64,000 bases of DNA, taken from the NCBI RefSeq assembly GCF_024124665.1, contig NZ_JAMXSB010000008.1, positions 62,001-126,000 of the forward strand. The letters are read 5' to 3'. The notes beneath the pieces are model-generated. The model did no database searches. It was not told where the DNA came from and saw only the letters and a program-made list of their open reading frames with translations. Below are positions 18,943 through 29,147 of this stretch, in pieces; positions within the stretch are counted from its first letter, which is position 1; every line of letters starts with the position of its first letter. The position numbers and the translations under genes were made by a program. This DNA comes from Pleionea sp. CnH1-48 (lineage in GTDB: Bacteria; Pseudomonadota; Gammaproteobacteria; Enterobacterales; Kangiellaceae).

Positions 18943-20115
18943 CTACTCGCTTTCTTCATTCTGACTAAACTGACGCAGCAACTGTGTTAATGCATCGGCA
19001 AAAGAAAGCTCCTGTTCCACAGCAGGACCTTGAAACAATAATTCATCAACACCCTGCGCCACATTATCGATCAACTCTAGCGGTTGCCTGAATTGCGCAG
19101 CGTTGTCGAACAACTTATCTACTCGATCAAGCAAAGCATTAATATCTGCAATAGCAGGGCGGTTACTGCCTGTACTTTGTTGCTCATAAGCAGCAATGGC
19201 CTGATACGTTTGTGTCTGTTGTAAATTCAGATCCAGGCTTTTTAACTCATCACGATTAATATCCAGCTCTAACGCTTTATTAAAGGCTTCGTCCAAATTG
19301 CCCTGATAAAAATCCTGAGCCAAACTCTCAACATCGGCCAATACCGCATTGATAGCTTCCAGCTCTTCCTCATTAAGATCTCCCTGAACTGACAACTCGA
19401 AAGTGCTTTCAAAGCGAACCTGTTCGGTATAGCCAAACTCAGTCTTGTCCGCTGAACTCTCATAAAAAGCAGCACTGCGTGAAGAGAAAGCCTCGGCAAA
19501 TGAGATTTGAACAATATCCCCTTCTTGAGTCACCAATTCTAAATCAAACGACTGAGTTTCTTCATAAGACTCGGCAATACCCAGCCTGCCCGTTGGTGCG
19601 ATTTGAGTGCCATTTATATCGTCACGTAATTCATCGATCCCGTTGGTCACACGGTCATAGGTATCATTAATCTGCGCAGACAGTTCATCATTCAATAATC
19701 CCAAGGATTCAATAATGCCTCGAGCTTCTTCAAATCCTTTGTTAAAGCCTTCAAGCGCTTCATCTAAACGCTGATTAAGTTCTTCATCTGTTGCTCCAGC
19801 CGCCTTATCAGCCTGAATACGGCTTTGGATAAAGTTCAGAATATTATTAGCAGCCTGCTCAGAGCTTAAAGGTTCAGCGGATGGTGATGTAAATCGAGAG
19901 TCAAAAGGCTTACTAACAAAAGGACTACCCGCTTGCTGCAAAATACGATCATTGAGCGCTTTGTTAAACACCTCAAAACCGGATGTAGAGTCAGGTTTTA
20001 TACTTGGGGCTTGTCTCGGCTGGCTGAAACTTCCAGGTTCGATACGCCCTTTATTTTGTGGAGTCAGCAGTGAACCGTCTTGAACAAGACCTTTTAATGG
20101 AGAAGATTCTATCAT
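18943..20115 (-). CDS. DUF5610 domain-containing protein
   Basis: About 390 residues from ATG 20115, which follows AAGGA at nine bases; the frame is open to 20223. The sequence is acidic, Gln/Glu/Ser-rich, with no signal peptide or membrane helix. The DUF5610 region is about residues 60-170: FNKALNDRILQQ, then NILNFIQSRIQADKAAGATDEELNQRL and GFNKGFEEARGIIESLGLL. The remainder alternates helical segments with Asp/Glu-rich ones. The domain's function is not known. The upstream 650 bp is AT-rich and gene-free. Confidence 0.7.
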   Translation of the reverse strand: MIESSPLKGLVQDGSLLTPQNKGRIEPGSFSQPRQAPSIKPDSTSGFEVFNKALNDRILQQAGSPFVSKPFDSRFTSPSAEPLSSEQAANNILNFIQSRIQADKAAGATDEELNQRLDEALEGFNKGFEEARGIIESLGLLNDELSAQINDTYDRVTNGIDELRDDINGTQIAPTGRLGIAESYEETQSFDLELVTQEGDIVQISFAEAFSSRSAAFYESSADKTEFGYTEQVRFESTFELSVQGDLNEEELEAINAVLADVESLAQDFYQGNLDEAFNKALELDINRDELKSLDLNLQQTQTYQAIAAYEQQSTGSNRPAIADINALLDRVDKLFDNAAQFRQPLELIDNVAQGVDELLFQGPAVEQELSFADALTQLLRQFSQNEESE

Positions 20116-20767
20116 GATGGTTGTTCCTTCATCATCGGTGCCATATCGTTTCATCGGCCTGGCAAAATCCATCTTTAGAAAATAATGCAATTTTTTAAAA
20201 GACTTTCTCTTTTGCCATTCCAAAATAGAGATGATTAAACTAAAAACATGACCAAATTATCAAAGTTTCTAATTCTGTTTTGATTAGATTTCAATAACCT
20301 TCATTATTAATTCGAGTGATTTAGACAGCTTATCAACTACTCATTTAGAGATAGTTTTTAAACCTCAAAAATTGAACATATTTTAGACAACATTTAAGCC
20401 CTTGTTTAATATGAGAAATCACTAAATTAGAAACCCTTAAAATTCAAAATGAGATAAAAACCACTTTCAATTAAAAGTAAATTAGCTCGCATGGAGATTG
20501 CATATTAAATTGTCAGAAAATGCCTCCCCCCATCTCTCGCCATCTCAAAAATGTGAATATTTCACATAAAATTCAATTTTTTTAAACACTTAGATACTTT
20601 AAAAGTGATATCCCACTAAAAATAGTAAGTACCCACATACTATTTTTTGGTAATTTTACCATTGATTTTGTTTAGTGAATGTTCAATTTTGCAATTGAGC
20701 AAGTGATTGCTCGTAGGACCTATTAAAAAGTCAATATAATAATTAACAAGATATGAGGTTAAATCTC
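20116..20767. other. AT-rich divergent intergenic region with two palindromes and a promoter-like -10
   Basis: No gene is visible across about 650 bp between the DUF5610 gene and the subtilase. TGTGAATATTTCACA (20552-20566) is a palindrome with arms TGTGAA/TTCACA. GAGCAA-GTGA-TTGCTC (20697-20712) is a perfect hairpin. A TATAAT at 20735-20740 probably serves the subtilase. The size and AT content suggest an extensively regulated promoter. Confidence 0.45.
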
Positions 20768-22678
20768 ATGGTAAATACCCGATCTAAAGTTTTAATGACG
20801 ACTTTAATCGCAGGATCAATTTCCGCTGTACTTGCGCAGTCGCCAACAGAACTGAACAAAATTGGTTTCGATGGCAATATCCAATTACCAGAATATGCTG
20901 AAAAGCGTTATATCGTTACTTTTAATAACGATCAGCAATTCATGTCTAAAAATTCACAGGGAGTGTCTGTTTTCAATAAAGCGGCTGCCAGTAGTTTTTT
21001 AAAAGGCAGAGCTGGTGAAATTAAGCGTTTTCTTTCTGAGCAGAAATCTGTAGCAGTAATGATGACTCAACGTCAGTTGAAGTCGTTAGAGCAGCAACCA
21101 AACATGTCAATTGAGGTTGATCCTATTCGTCGCATCAGCGCGGAAAGTACTCCTTATGGCATCACTATGGTTCAAGCGAATCAGGTAAGTGACTCGTTAA
21201 CTGGTAACCGTAAAGTCTGTATCACCGATACTGGTTATGATCGTTCTCACGAAGATCTTATTTCAAACGGTGTCACTGGTGACGACAACAACGGTTCAGG
21301 AAGTGACACTGGTAACTGGTACGAAGACGGCCATGGTCACGGTACACACGTAGCAGGTACGATTGCTGCGGTTGGCGGTAACAGCAAAGGTGTTGTTGGC
21401 GTTAATCCAAGCGGCTTATTAGGCTTGCACATCATTAAGGTATTTAATAATTCAGGAAACTGGGGTTATGGCTCAGATCTGGTTGCTGCAATCAATCAAT
21501 GTCGTGCAGCGGGTGCCAATGTAATCAGCATGAGCTTAGGTGGAGGTGCTTCAAGCACAACCGAGCAAAACGCCTTTGACAGCGCACTAAGCGCAGGTGT
21601 TTTATCAATCGCGGCCGCGGGTAACGGTGGTAACAGCAGCATGTCTTATCCTGCTTCTTACAACTCCGTTGTGTCAGTAGCAGCTGTAGACTCCAACAAA
21701 AACCGCGCATCTTTCTCGCAGTATAACTCGCAAGTAGAGATCGCAGCACCGGGTGTTGGCGTACAATCAACTTGGACTGGCGGTGGTTATAACACTATCA
21801 GCGGAACCTCAATGGCAACACCTCATGTTGCTGGTGTGGCTGCGCTAGTATGGAGTCATTACACTGACTGTTCTGCGACTCAAATCCGTAACGCTTTAAA
21901 TGCAACGGCAGAAGACCGTGGCAGTGTAGGACGTGATACTCAATATGGTTATGGTATTGTGCGCGCAAAAGCGGCATTCGACTACCTCGCTGATGGCTGT
22001 GACGGCGACGGCGGTGGTGGCGGTGGCGGCGGCGGAGGTGGCAATGAGCTCACCAACGGCGTAGCTAAAACGGGTATCTCTGGTGCTCAAGGCTCGCTTC
22101 AGTACTACACTCTCGACGTTCCAGCTGGTGCAACTGGCCTGAACTTCCAGATGTCTGGAGGCTCTGGTGACGCCGATATGTACGTACGTTTTGGTTCTCA
22201 ACCAACCACTTCAAGCTATGATTGTCGTCCTTATCTGAATGGTAATAACGAAACCTGTAACATTAGCAATGCTCAGGCGGGTACTTACCATGTCATGGTT
22301 CGTGGTTATACTTCCTTCTCTAACACCAGCTTAACCGGTTCCTTCACTGAAGGCGGCGGTGGAGGCGGCGGTAACGGCGGCTCCTTTAACGAAGCTAACC
22401 TGTCTGGCTCAATCTACTCGTGGAAACATTACACAGTCGATATCCCAGCTGGAATGTCTAACTTTACAGTTAACATTGCGGGTGGAAGTGGTGACGCCGA
22501 CCTTTATGTGCGTCGTGGCTCTCGACCAACCACTTCAAGCTATGATTGCCGTCCTTATAAAAACGGTAACAATGAAACCTGTAGCTTCAACAACCCTACT
22601 GCTGATACCTACCATATCAGTATCCGGGCCTACCGCAGCTACTCAGGTGTAACCCTTAGTGGTGAATGGCAGCCTTAA
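20768..22678 (+). CDS. Secreted S8 subtilisin-like protease with two C-terminal PPC domains
   Basis: 636 residues from ATG 20768 (GAGG at nine bases; the frame also has an ATG at 20753). A signal peptide ends SAVLAQS. An inhibitor I9-like propeptide (YIVTFNNDQQ) precedes the peptidase. The triad is complete: Asp in ITDTGYDRSHEDL, His in GHGHGTHVAGTIAA, Ser in SGTSMATPHVAGVAAL. A poly-Gly linker (12 Gly) leads to two prepeptidase C-terminal (PPC) domains, each with GGSGDADxYVR and TTSSYDCRPY...NNETC. The copies are nearly identical, also in DNA, pointing to recent duplication or gene conversion. Such PPC tails are usually removed after type II secretion. Confidence 0.93.
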   Translation: MVNTRSKVLMTTLIAGSISAVLAQSPTELNKIGFDGNIQLPEYAEKRYIVTFNNDQQFMSKNSQGVSVFNKAAASSFLKGRAGEIKRFLSEQKSVAVMMTQRQLKSLEQQPNMSIEVDPIRRISAESTPYGITMVQANQVSDSLTGNRKVCITDTGYDRSHEDLISNGVTGDDNNGSGSDTGNWYEDGHGHGTHVAGTIAAVGGNSKGVVGVNPSGLLGLHIIKVFNNSGNWGYGSDLVAAINQCRAAGANVISMSLGGGASSTTEQNAFDSALSAGVLSIAAAGNGGNSSMSYPASYNSVVSVAAVDSNKNRASFSQYNSQVEIAAPGVGVQSTWTGGGYNTISGTSMATPHVAGVAALVWSHYTDCSATQIRNALNATAEDRGSVGRDTQYGYGIVRAKAAFDYLADGCDGDGGGGGGGGGGGNELTNGVAKTGISGAQGSLQYYTLDVPAGATGLNFQMSGGSGDADMYVRFGSQPTTSSYDCRPYLNGNNETCNISNAQAGTYHVMVRGYTSFSNTSLTGSFTEGGGGGGGNGGSFNEANLSGSIYSWKHYTVDIPAGMSNFTVNIAGGSGDADLYVRRGSRPTTSSYDCRPYKNGNNETCSFNNPTADTYHISIRAYRSYSGVTLSGEWQP

Positions 22679-22704
22679 AATTAACTTTTTAAGTTAAGCC
22701 AATG

Positions 22705-22736
22705 AACAGCCAGCTCTTAAGCTGGCTGTTTTTTTA
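22705..22736 (+). terminator. Rho-independent terminator of the subtilase gene
   Basis: AACAGCCAGCT and AGCTGGCTGTT form an 11-bp stem followed by seven or more T. Confidence 0.9.
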
Positions 22737-22952
22737 TATAGGATTATCAAAGAGATAGCTTGTCTTATTCATCACCGCACATTTTAAGAACATTAAATTC
22801 TAAAAATCAGCCGGTGCAGATTTTCTTTCGTTCATCAAGTTCGTTTATATTGAAACATGACGTTTAGAAGCCTTGATTCTCAATCTGAAATAGTCTCTTT
22901 CTATTTTGATTAAGGCCGCTAAACTGAATAATTCGTGATAGGAGAACTCTTT

Positions 22953-23363
22953 ATGTCTGTTAAGTTTCATGAATTTGTAAATGCGATTAAAACCAACCTC
23001 GAGTACAGAAATGTAACGGCCTGGGATCTTAATATTGAAGCCATGGTCATTCAGTTTTTGTTGATAAAGCATCCTTACTTACTCACAACGGATGACAAAG
23101 AAAAAATTACCTATCTGTCCGACAAAGACGAATACTGTCCTCAGGTCACTCAAATTAACTGCTCCTATAAAGCTTCGACCTTAACGCTCAGTATTCTTTA
23201 TACCGCCCCCAGTACTTCCGAACATAACTCCGTATCAAGTTTACGGCTGATTAACTTTATTCTCGATAAAGAACACGATGCTCAGCACTACTCCAAATTT
23301 AAAATACTAAACGACACCTTTGAGCAATCAATTCCTCAACAACTATCTGCAGGTTACCAATAG
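22953..23363 (+). CDS. Hypothetical protein
   Basis: 136 residues, cytosolic by appearance (no signal peptide, no membrane helix). ATG 22953 has AGGAGA seven bases upstream; the frame reaches 22935. It starts SVKFHEFVNAIKTNLEYRN and has two Cys (DEYCPQVTQINCSY). I do not recognise a family. It stands alone between the subtilase terminator and a small exported protein. Confidence 0.65.
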   Translation: MSVKFHEFVNAIKTNLEYRNVTAWDLNIEAMVIQFLLIKHPYLLTTDDKEKITYLSDKDEYCPQVTQINCSYKASTLTLSILYTAPSTSEHNSVSSLRLINFILDKEHDAQHYSKFKILNDTFEQSIPQQLSAGYQ

Positions 23364-23438
23364 CACCGGTCATCATCTCTTGTTAGTTTTGAACAAACGA
23401 TACTCTAATTTGTCTAGTGTTATGGTGGTTCACTATTC

Positions 23439-23846
23439 ATGAGTAAAGTTGATAGTGCTATGACAAATTTTTTAGCGGTGCCTGCTTATTTAACGTTACT
23501 ATTGTTAGGCTCAACACTAACGACTCCTGCGCATTCTACAAACAAAGAGAAGCGTGTTGCTATTGATTCATCGCTTAACTACAAACGTTGCTTTTTACTG
23601 CAAAAACACCAACAACTCACTGTGAGCTTCAAGACTTCAGATCCAATCAATTTTAGAATCACCTACAACGACAAACAAGGTATGAATACATTGTTATCTA
23701 TGCCTTTACTAAACGAAATAAAACCAACGCCTTTTACACTACCAATGACTACCACTTATTGTTTGCATTGGCATAATCCCCAAGCTTTCAAAATCCATTT
23801 GAGATACCATCTCAAGTCTCATAAAATGCAACCCTCTTCAACTTAA
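23439..23846 (+). CDS. Hypothetical exported protein
   Basis: 135 residues. The N-terminus (to about residue 32, ending TTPAHS) is a probable signal peptide; M8 at 23460 is an alternative start. The mature part is basic with two Cys (KRCFLL and TYCLHW) that could form a disulfide. The C-terminus is His/Lys-rich. Not recognised as a known family. It lies 34 bp before the VanZ-like gene and may be cotranscribed with it. Confidence 0.55.
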   Translation: MSKVDSAMTNFLAVPAYLTLLLLGSTLTTPAHSTNKEKRVAIDSSLNYKRCFLLQKHQQLTVSFKTSDPINFRITYNDKQGMNTLLSMPLLNEIKPTPFTLPMTTTYCLHWHNPQAFKIHLRYHLKSHKMQPSST

Positions 23847-23880
23847 TAGCCCGCATCAAAAAAATCTTTTGGGAAAGACT

Positions 23881-24261
23881 ATGCTGAACTTTATCCCCCA
23901 GAAAGGACACACAGTTTGGAAACTCGGTGCGTTTTTATCCATCCTTTTGTTGTTGTACCTCACACTCACCCCAATAACAGCCCCATCACTGGCTATCGAA
24001 AATATCGATAAGCTTTATCATTTTATTGCTTTTGCAGGCGTTACCTGGCTGTGCAAAAATGCTTTTATAAATATTTCGGCCTTGAAACTTTTCGGCTCGC
24101 TTTTATTACTTGGACTAATGATCGAAATAGTTCAACATCAACTTCCTAACAGAAGTTTTAGTTGGCTTGACTGGGTTGCCGATGGCGTGGGAATTGTATT
24201 TGTAATGGGGCTATTTAGGACTTACGAACATATCATACAAAAGAGTCGCTGTAGTGAATAA
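23881..24261 (+). CDS. VanZ-like family membrane protein
   Basis: 126 residues from ATG 23881, preceded by GGGAAAG. Four hydrophobic segments are predicted (about 14-32, 48-64, 72-95 and 100-120). VanZ-like signatures are LTLTPITAPSL after helix 1, DKLYHFIAFAGVTWLCK, and QHQLPNRSFSWLDWVADGVGIV. VanZ proteins are small membrane proteins; the type member gives low-level teicoplanin resistance, but chromosomal gammaproteobacterial members have no established role. Confidence 0.8.
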   Translation: MLNFIPQKGHTVWKLGAFLSILLLLYLTLTPITAPSLAIENIDKLYHFIAFAGVTWLCKNAFINISALKLFGSLLLLGLMIEIVQHQLPNRSFSWLDWVADGVGIVFVMGLFRTYEHIIQKSRCSE

Positions 24262-24293
24262 ATGCCTCTCTTATGCTCGAACAGAGAGGCATT
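24261..24293. terminator. Hairpin between convergent genes, possible terminator
   Basis: AATGCCTCTCT and AGAGAGGCATT form an 11-bp stem directly at the VanZ-like stop codon. The following T-run is poor, so termination strength is uncertain. Confidence 0.45.
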
Positions 24294-24302
24294 ATATAGA
24301 AG

Positions 24303-24719
24303 TTAGTGAGTCGAGTTAGCTATTGCACTACTTTGACACCTGTTTTGTATGCACTCTGTTAAAGGCTTAGGAGCAACAACACAAATACCAACAGCACCGC
24401 TTTTTTCATTACCTTGGCGCTTTCTCTTATTATATCGAGCAACAACCTCTTTAAGAGCATCTACATCGGTTGCTGTCTGTGAGTAAATCAAGTATTTATC
24501 TGGACCACCACATGGGCGCGCACCTAATCCTATCGATTTGCACTCAGCATTCGTTTGGCAACTTTTATTGCCCGTTAACTCGCTGATTTCAATCAACTCT
24601 GGTTCTGGTAAAAATTTTTCTCCATCATTGTATGAAGGTGGTTCATTGGCTGTACATGAAATAATAAGTAGCGAACTCATTAATGTTATCAGTACATTTT
24701 TATTATTGTTTAATTTCAT
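24303..24719 (-). CDS. Hypothetical lipoprotein
   Basis: About 138 residues from ATG 24719 (AGAGGAAGA site). MKLNNNKNVLITLMSSLLIISC is a lipoprotein signal with lipobox LIISC. The mature part has six further Cys (SCQTNAECKSIG, RPCGGP, GICVV, ECIQNRC), suggesting disulfides. I recognise no named family; the pattern of Cys resembles small Cys-rich secreted domains. It starts 33 bases after the PilB/GspE stop and is probably cotranscribed. The open frame reaches back to 24752. Confidence 0.65.
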   Translation of the reverse strand: MKLNNNKNVLITLMSSLLIISCTANEPPSYNDGEKFLPEPELIEISELTGNKSCQTNAECKSIGLGARPCGGPDKYLIYSQTATDVDALKEVVARYNKRKRQGNEKSGAVGICVVAPKPLTECIQNRCQSSAIANSTH

Positions 24720-24752
24720 TGGTTCTTCCTCTTGTCTTGTAACCGGGGCCAC

Positions 24753-26513
24753 CTAGGATTCCATTTCTGGAGATGCCACTCTCAATACTTCTTCAATCGT
24801 CGTCAAGCCTTCTGCTACTTTCATAGCACCGCTGACGCGCAGCAAATTCATACCATCGCTGATAGCCTGATCTCGAATCGGAGCCACATCACAATTTCGA
24901 GTAATCAGTTTTTTCATGGCTGGATTTGCTGTTAAAAATTCATAAATCCCCTGCCGTCCTAAATAGCCCGTTTGACGACATTCATTGCATCCTACCGGAG
25001 CACACACTTTTTTAGGAACGGGAAGCGCATAAGGCGTTACCAGATACTTCCACATTTTCTCATCCACTCGAGTGGTTTTCTTACAGTGTGGGCAAAGTGT
25101 TCGCACCAATCGTTGAGCCATTACACCTAGTAACGTCGCATTCACCAAAAATGGTTCAACGCCCAGATCAATCAATCGAGTCACAGCCGAAGAGGCGTCG
25201 TTGGTGTGCAAGGTAGAGATTACCAAGTGGCCCGTTAACGAGGCCTGAACTGCCATATCAGCCGTTTCTTTATCCCGGATCTCACCAATCATAATGATAT
25301 CAGGATCTTGACGTAATAAGGCTCTGACACCTGCTGCAAAGCTCAGGTCAATATCATGATGAACCTGCATTTGGTTTAACTTAGGGTCTACCATTTCGAT
25401 AGGATCTTCAATGGTACAAACATTCACTTCGGGTTTTGCAATGGATTGCAAAGTCGCGTACAAGGTGGTTGTTTTACCACTTCCCGTTGGGCCTGTTACT
25501 AATACAATCCCATTCGGCTGGCTAACCATAGATAACCATTGTCGTTGCAGCTTCCCATCAATACCCAACTGCGAGAAGTCACGCGTCAACACCACCGGGT
25601 CAAAAATACGCGCCACCAGCTTTTCGCCAAAGGCAGTAGGTAATGTAGACAAACGTAGTTCGATTTCTAAATTATCGGGAGTACGTGTTTTAACACGTCC
25701 ATCTAACGGTTTGCGTCTTTCGGCAACATCCATTCGTCCTAGTATTTTAAAACGCGCTAATACCGCACTGGTGATATTGGCTGGTAACTCATAAACCTTA
25801 TGCAACACCCCATCAATACGAAACCGAACAATGCCTTGTTCACGACGCGGCTCGATATGAATATCACTGGCTCGTTGAGAATAAGCATACTGTAATAGCC
25901 AGTCAACAATCTGTACGATGTGCTGATCGTTAGCATCTACCTCTCCCAGATTGCCTAGCTCAATCAGAGACTCCAGATTGCCAACGTTAGACTCTTGATA
26001 ATTCTCCTGCTTTGCCCCTTTAATGGATTGAGACAAAGCATAAAATTCCCGCTGATAACGCTCAATCGCCACTGGACTAGCCATCACCCGCTTTATGTCT
26101 TTGCGCACCGCATGTTGCAAGCCGTTCATCCAGCCCTTCACTCCAGGTTCTGCTGTCGCAACAGTGACCGTGGTATCGTTAACATCATAGGCAATGATTT
26201 TATGGCGCTGAGCAAAGGCTTTGGACATCACAGAAGTGACGGAATCCACATCAATTTTTAGCGGATCAATAAAAACATAAGACATGCCACATTTGTTAGC
26301 AAACCACTCGGTTAAAAACTCATCCGTCAGTGTTTGGTGAGGCTGGCTGGCATGTTTTAAGTTAAGAGAGGCAACTCCAGCAATGGGGTGCTTACCTTCG
26401 CCCATGGTCCGGAGTTTAATTCGGAGTGTTTCAAACTGTTTTTTGTCGATCAATCCGTCAACCAACATTTTTTCTAGAAACTTAATAGGAATGATTTGTC
26501 GATCAGCAGTCAT
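24753..26513 (-). CDS. GspE/PilB family type II secretion / type IV pilus ATPase
   Basis: 586 residues. N-terminal MshEN-type domain (about 1-160), then the T2SSE ATPase core. Walker A is GPTGSGKTTT at about 340-348; the Asp box is CTIEDPIEM; Walker B is DPDIIMIGEIRDKETADMA; the His box is GHLVISTLHTNDA. A zinc tetracysteine motif (CPHC and CNEC) lies near 490-530. Such ATPases drive pseudopilus or pilus assembly. No pilC, pilD or gsp genes adjoin, so it is an isolated locus. Whether it is PilB, GspE or MshE cannot be fixed by eye. A pseudopilin gene is present 13 kb away at 39581. Confidence 0.88.
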   Translation of the reverse strand: MTADRQIIPIKFLEKMLVDGLIDKKQFETLRIKLRTMGEGKHPIAGVASLNLKHASQPHQTLTDEFLTEWFANKCGMSYVFIDPLKIDVDSVTSVMSKAFAQRHKIIAYDVNDTTVTVATAEPGVKGWMNGLQHAVRKDIKRVMASPVAIERYQREFYALSQSIKGAKQENYQESNVGNLESLIELGNLGEVDANDQHIVQIVDWLLQYAYSQRASDIHIEPRREQGIVRFRIDGVLHKVYELPANITSAVLARFKILGRMDVAERRKPLDGRVKTRTPDNLEIELRLSTLPTAFGEKLVARIFDPVVLTRDFSQLGIDGKLQRQWLSMVSQPNGIVLVTGPTGSGKTTTLYATLQSIAKPEVNVCTIEDPIEMVDPKLNQMQVHHDIDLSFAAGVRALLRQDPDIIMIGEIRDKETADMAVQASLTGHLVISTLHTNDASSAVTRLIDLGVEPFLVNATLLGVMAQRLVRTLCPHCKKTTRVDEKMWKYLVTPYALPVPKKVCAPVGCNECRQTGYLGRQGIYEFLTANPAMKKLITRNCDVAPIRDQAISDGMNLLRVSGAMKVAEGLTTIEEVLRVASPEMES

Positions 26514-26711
26514 GCACTGGCCCTTAAATGATCGTAAGCTTTGCTTATTAAACAGCTTACTGAAAACTATGTAGACTCCAAAACGGATTGATTGAGGAAT
26601 GGTATTATTTACTTCTAGCGCTTACCCAAACAGCTCTCAATCACTTTTAACACTCACTTCGGAGTGGCATGCTGTTATAACGCAATTCCACAAACAATAC
26701 TGTGAAAGTGC

Positions 26712-27512
26712 TCACTCATGATTGTTTTTAATTCTCAATGCACTGTAAGCATTGTGCGTTGACTGTTCGGCAATCTGCAACGGAGGTTCTTCTCGCAACG
26801 CGCACAGCGCTCGAAAATTATCAAAAATATGCAAAGGCGTATTGCGCTTTGTTTTACATGTCGCTGGGGGCATATCTGGCGCATCGGTTTCTAAAACAAT
26901 GCTATCAAGAGGCAACTCTTTGACCATCGCTCTCAGTTTAACAGCGCGTTGATAAGTAATCGCGCCACCGACCCCTAATTTGAAACCCGCATCGCAATAA
27001 CGCTTGGCTTGGTTGAGATCACCATTAAATGCGTGCACAACCCCACCTTCGGTGTAATTTAACATACGGATTTGTTTCAGTACGTCTTCATGGGCTTTGC
27101 GAGAATGCAAAATAACGGGCAAGTGACAATCTTTTGCCATGTGCAGTTGTTGATGAAAAAACTTCTCTTGTCGAGTTTGATTGTCACGGCCATTGTAATA
27201 ATCCAATCCAATTTCACCGACAGCCGCTAAAGGTCCAACTGACAGAGCCAGCTCAAGATCGTGAAGATCCTGCTCGGTATGCTCATCAATGAACATAGGA
27301 TGCAATCCTAACGCAGAATGAACGTTAGTATGCAACGCTGAAAGCTGACGAATAAAACGCCAGCCATTGCGTTTAACACCAGGAACCACCATACCATATA
27401 AGCCATGCTCTTCGGCAACACTGAGTAGCTTCTTGCGATCGCTATTAAACTCAGGAAAGTCGAGATGGCAATGAGTATCAAATAAGTGATACTGATGGTC
27501 TGGATCAGTCAT
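26712..27512 (-). CDS. TatD family metal-dependent hydrolase
   Basis: 266 residues (E. coli TatD 260). TIM-barrel metallohydrolase with motifs DTHCHLDFPEF, AVGEIGLDYY, PVILHSRKAHEDV and VLETDAPDMPP. TatD-family proteins act as 3'-5' DNases or related deoxyribonucleases in the cytoplasm. It follows prfC with only two bases between, so they are one transcript. The paralog type (TatD, YcfH or YjjV) is not certain; the prfC neighbourhood would fit YjjV. Confidence 0.88.
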   Translation of the reverse strand: MTDPDHQYHLFDTHCHLDFPEFNSDRKKLLSVAEEHGLYGMVVPGVKRNGWRFIRQLSALHTNVHSALGLHPMFIDEHTEQDLHDLELALSVGPLAAVGEIGLDYYNGRDNQTRQEKFFHQQLHMAKDCHLPVILHSRKAHEDVLKQIRMLNYTEGGVVHAFNGDLNQAKRYCDAGFKLGVGGAITYQRAVKLRAMVKELPLDSIVLETDAPDMPPATCKTKRNTPLHIFDNFRALCALREEPPLQIAEQSTHNAYSALRIKNNHE

Positions 27513-27514
27513 AT

Positions 27515-29095
27515 CTAGTGTTCTCGAGTCTCATAAAACTCAACGTCGGGAAACCTTTCTTTGGTTAAATTCAAGTTCACCATCGACGGTGCCAAATAGG
27601 TTAAGTTATCGCCCCCATCAAGCGCCAAATTATCGCTCGCTTTATTTTTTAGTTTTTCCAACGTCTTCTCATCATCACAACCAACCCAACGGGCCGTAGC
27701 AACATTGATAGGCTCGTAAATACAATCGACGTTGTACTCTGTCTTAAGACGATGCGCTACTACATCAAACTGTAGCACACCTACAGCGCCCAGAATAAGA
27801 TCATTGCTATTCATTGGACGAAAAACCTGAGTTGCGCCCTCTTCGGACAGCTGTATGAGGCCTTTTTGCAACGCTTTGCCTTTTAATGGATCTTTAAGAC
27901 GCACGCGTCGGAACAGCTCAGGGGCAAAATTAGGGATCCCGGTAAACTTCAACTCTTCGCCCACCGAAAAGGTATCACCTATCTGCAAATTACCGTGATT
28001 GTGCAAGCCAATAATATCGCCAGCCCATGCTTCTTCCAGGTTACTTCGATCACCCGCCAAAAAGGTCACTGCGTTTGATATCTGTACATCTCGTTTTAAT
28101 CGAACATGACGCATACGCATGCCTTTTTTATAGCTGCCAGAACAGATACGCATAAAAGCAATACGGTCACGGTGTTGTGGGTCCATATTGGCCTGAATTT
28201 TAAATACAAATCCAGAGAACTTTTCTTCCGATGCCTCAATATCTCGAGTGTGCGTTGCGCGCGGCTGTGGCGCAGGTGCCCACTCAACAAAGCCATCTAG
28301 CAACTGGGTGATGCCAAAGTTACCTAAAGCAGTACCAAAGAACACAGGCGTTAATTCACCTTTTAAAAACGCCTCAAGCTCAAACTCGTGGCTCGCTCCG
28401 AGTACCAACTCTAACTCATCTTTCAGATCAGCAAGAAAATCGCCCAGTTGTTCTTCCGCTTCTGGGCTATCAATACCCTCAATGATTTTTTCTTCTTGAA
28501 TAGTATGACCAAGACCCGATTCATAAAGATAAATCTTATCTTGTAATATGTGATAAATACCTTTGAATTCTTTACCCATCCCAATAGGCCAGGTAACAGG
28601 CGCACAGGCAATTTTCAGGACGTCTTCTACTTCATCCATTAACTCGATAGGATCACGAATATCACGGTCCAGCTTATTCATAAAGGTAACGATAGGAGTA
28701 TCGCGCAAGCGACAAACTTCCATCAATTTAATCGTTCGTTGCTCAACACCTTTACTGCTGTCAATCACCATCACCGCAGAGTCTACTGCTGTCAGAGTAC
28801 GGTAAGTATCTTCCGAGAAATCTTCGTGACCGGGAGTATCCAGCAAGTTAACGATTCTATCGTTATAGGGAAACTGCATGACCGAGGTAGTTACCGAGAT
28901 ACCACGCTGTTTCTCGAGTTCCATCCAGTCAGAAGTCGCATGCTTTGAAGCTTTGCGTCCTTTTACGGTACCGGCTTCCTGAATCTGCCCCCCCAAAAGC
29001 AACAGCTTTTCGGTCATGGTGGTCTTTCCGGCGTCGGGGTGGGATATTATCGCAAAGGTTCTACGCTTAGCGACTTCAGCAGCTTGTTGAGACAT
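27515..29095 (-). CDS. prfC: Peptide chain release factor 3
   Basis: 526 residues (E. coli 529). Translational GTPase that recycles RF1/RF2 after peptide release. G motifs: [20 protein letters not shown] (G1), [12 protein letters not shown] (G2), [17 protein letters not shown] (G3) and FMNKLDRD (G4). Domain II and III segments with [23 protein letters not shown] are characteristic of RF3. It is followed by tatD. Upstream lies one copy of the ~126-bp repeat and then the rimI gene. A prfC near rimI and a psi gene resembles the E. coli holD-rimI-yjjG-prfC order without yjjG. Confidence 0.96.
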   Translation of the reverse strand: MSQQAAEVAKRRTFAIISHPDAGKTTMTEKLLLLGGQIQEAGTVKGRKASKHATSDWMELEKQRGISVTTSVMQFPYNDRIVNLLDTPGHEDFSEDTYRTLTAVDSAVMVIDSSKGVEQRTIKLMEVCRLRDTPIVTFMNKLDRDIRDPIELMDEVEDVLKIACAPVTWPIGMGKEFKGIYHILQDKIYLYESGLGHTIQEEKIIEGIDSPEAEEQLGDFLADLKDELELVLGASHEFELEAFLKGELTPVFFGTALGNFGITQLLDGFVEWAPAPQPRATHTRDIEASEEKFSGFVFKIQANMDPQHRDRIAFMRICSGSYKKGMRMRHVRLKRDVQISNAVTFLAGDRSNLEEAWAGDIIGLHNHGNLQIGDTFSVGEELKFTGIPNFAPELFRRVRLKDPLKGKALQKGLIQLSEEGATQVFRPMNSNDLILGAVGVLQFDVVAHRLKTEYNVDCIYEPINVATARWVGCDDEKTLEKLKNKASDNLALDGGDNLTYLAPSMVNLNLTKERFPDVEFYETREH

Positions 29096-29147
29096 GAGAT
29101 ACCTAAAAATTTCAGTGATTTATAAGCCAATCTGATCTTTTGTATTA

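Noticed and set aside
20552-20566. TGTGAATATTTCACA as a CRP site
   Set aside because: Half-sites TGTGA/TCACA are right but the spacer is five bases, not six; kept only as a palindrome of unknown role.
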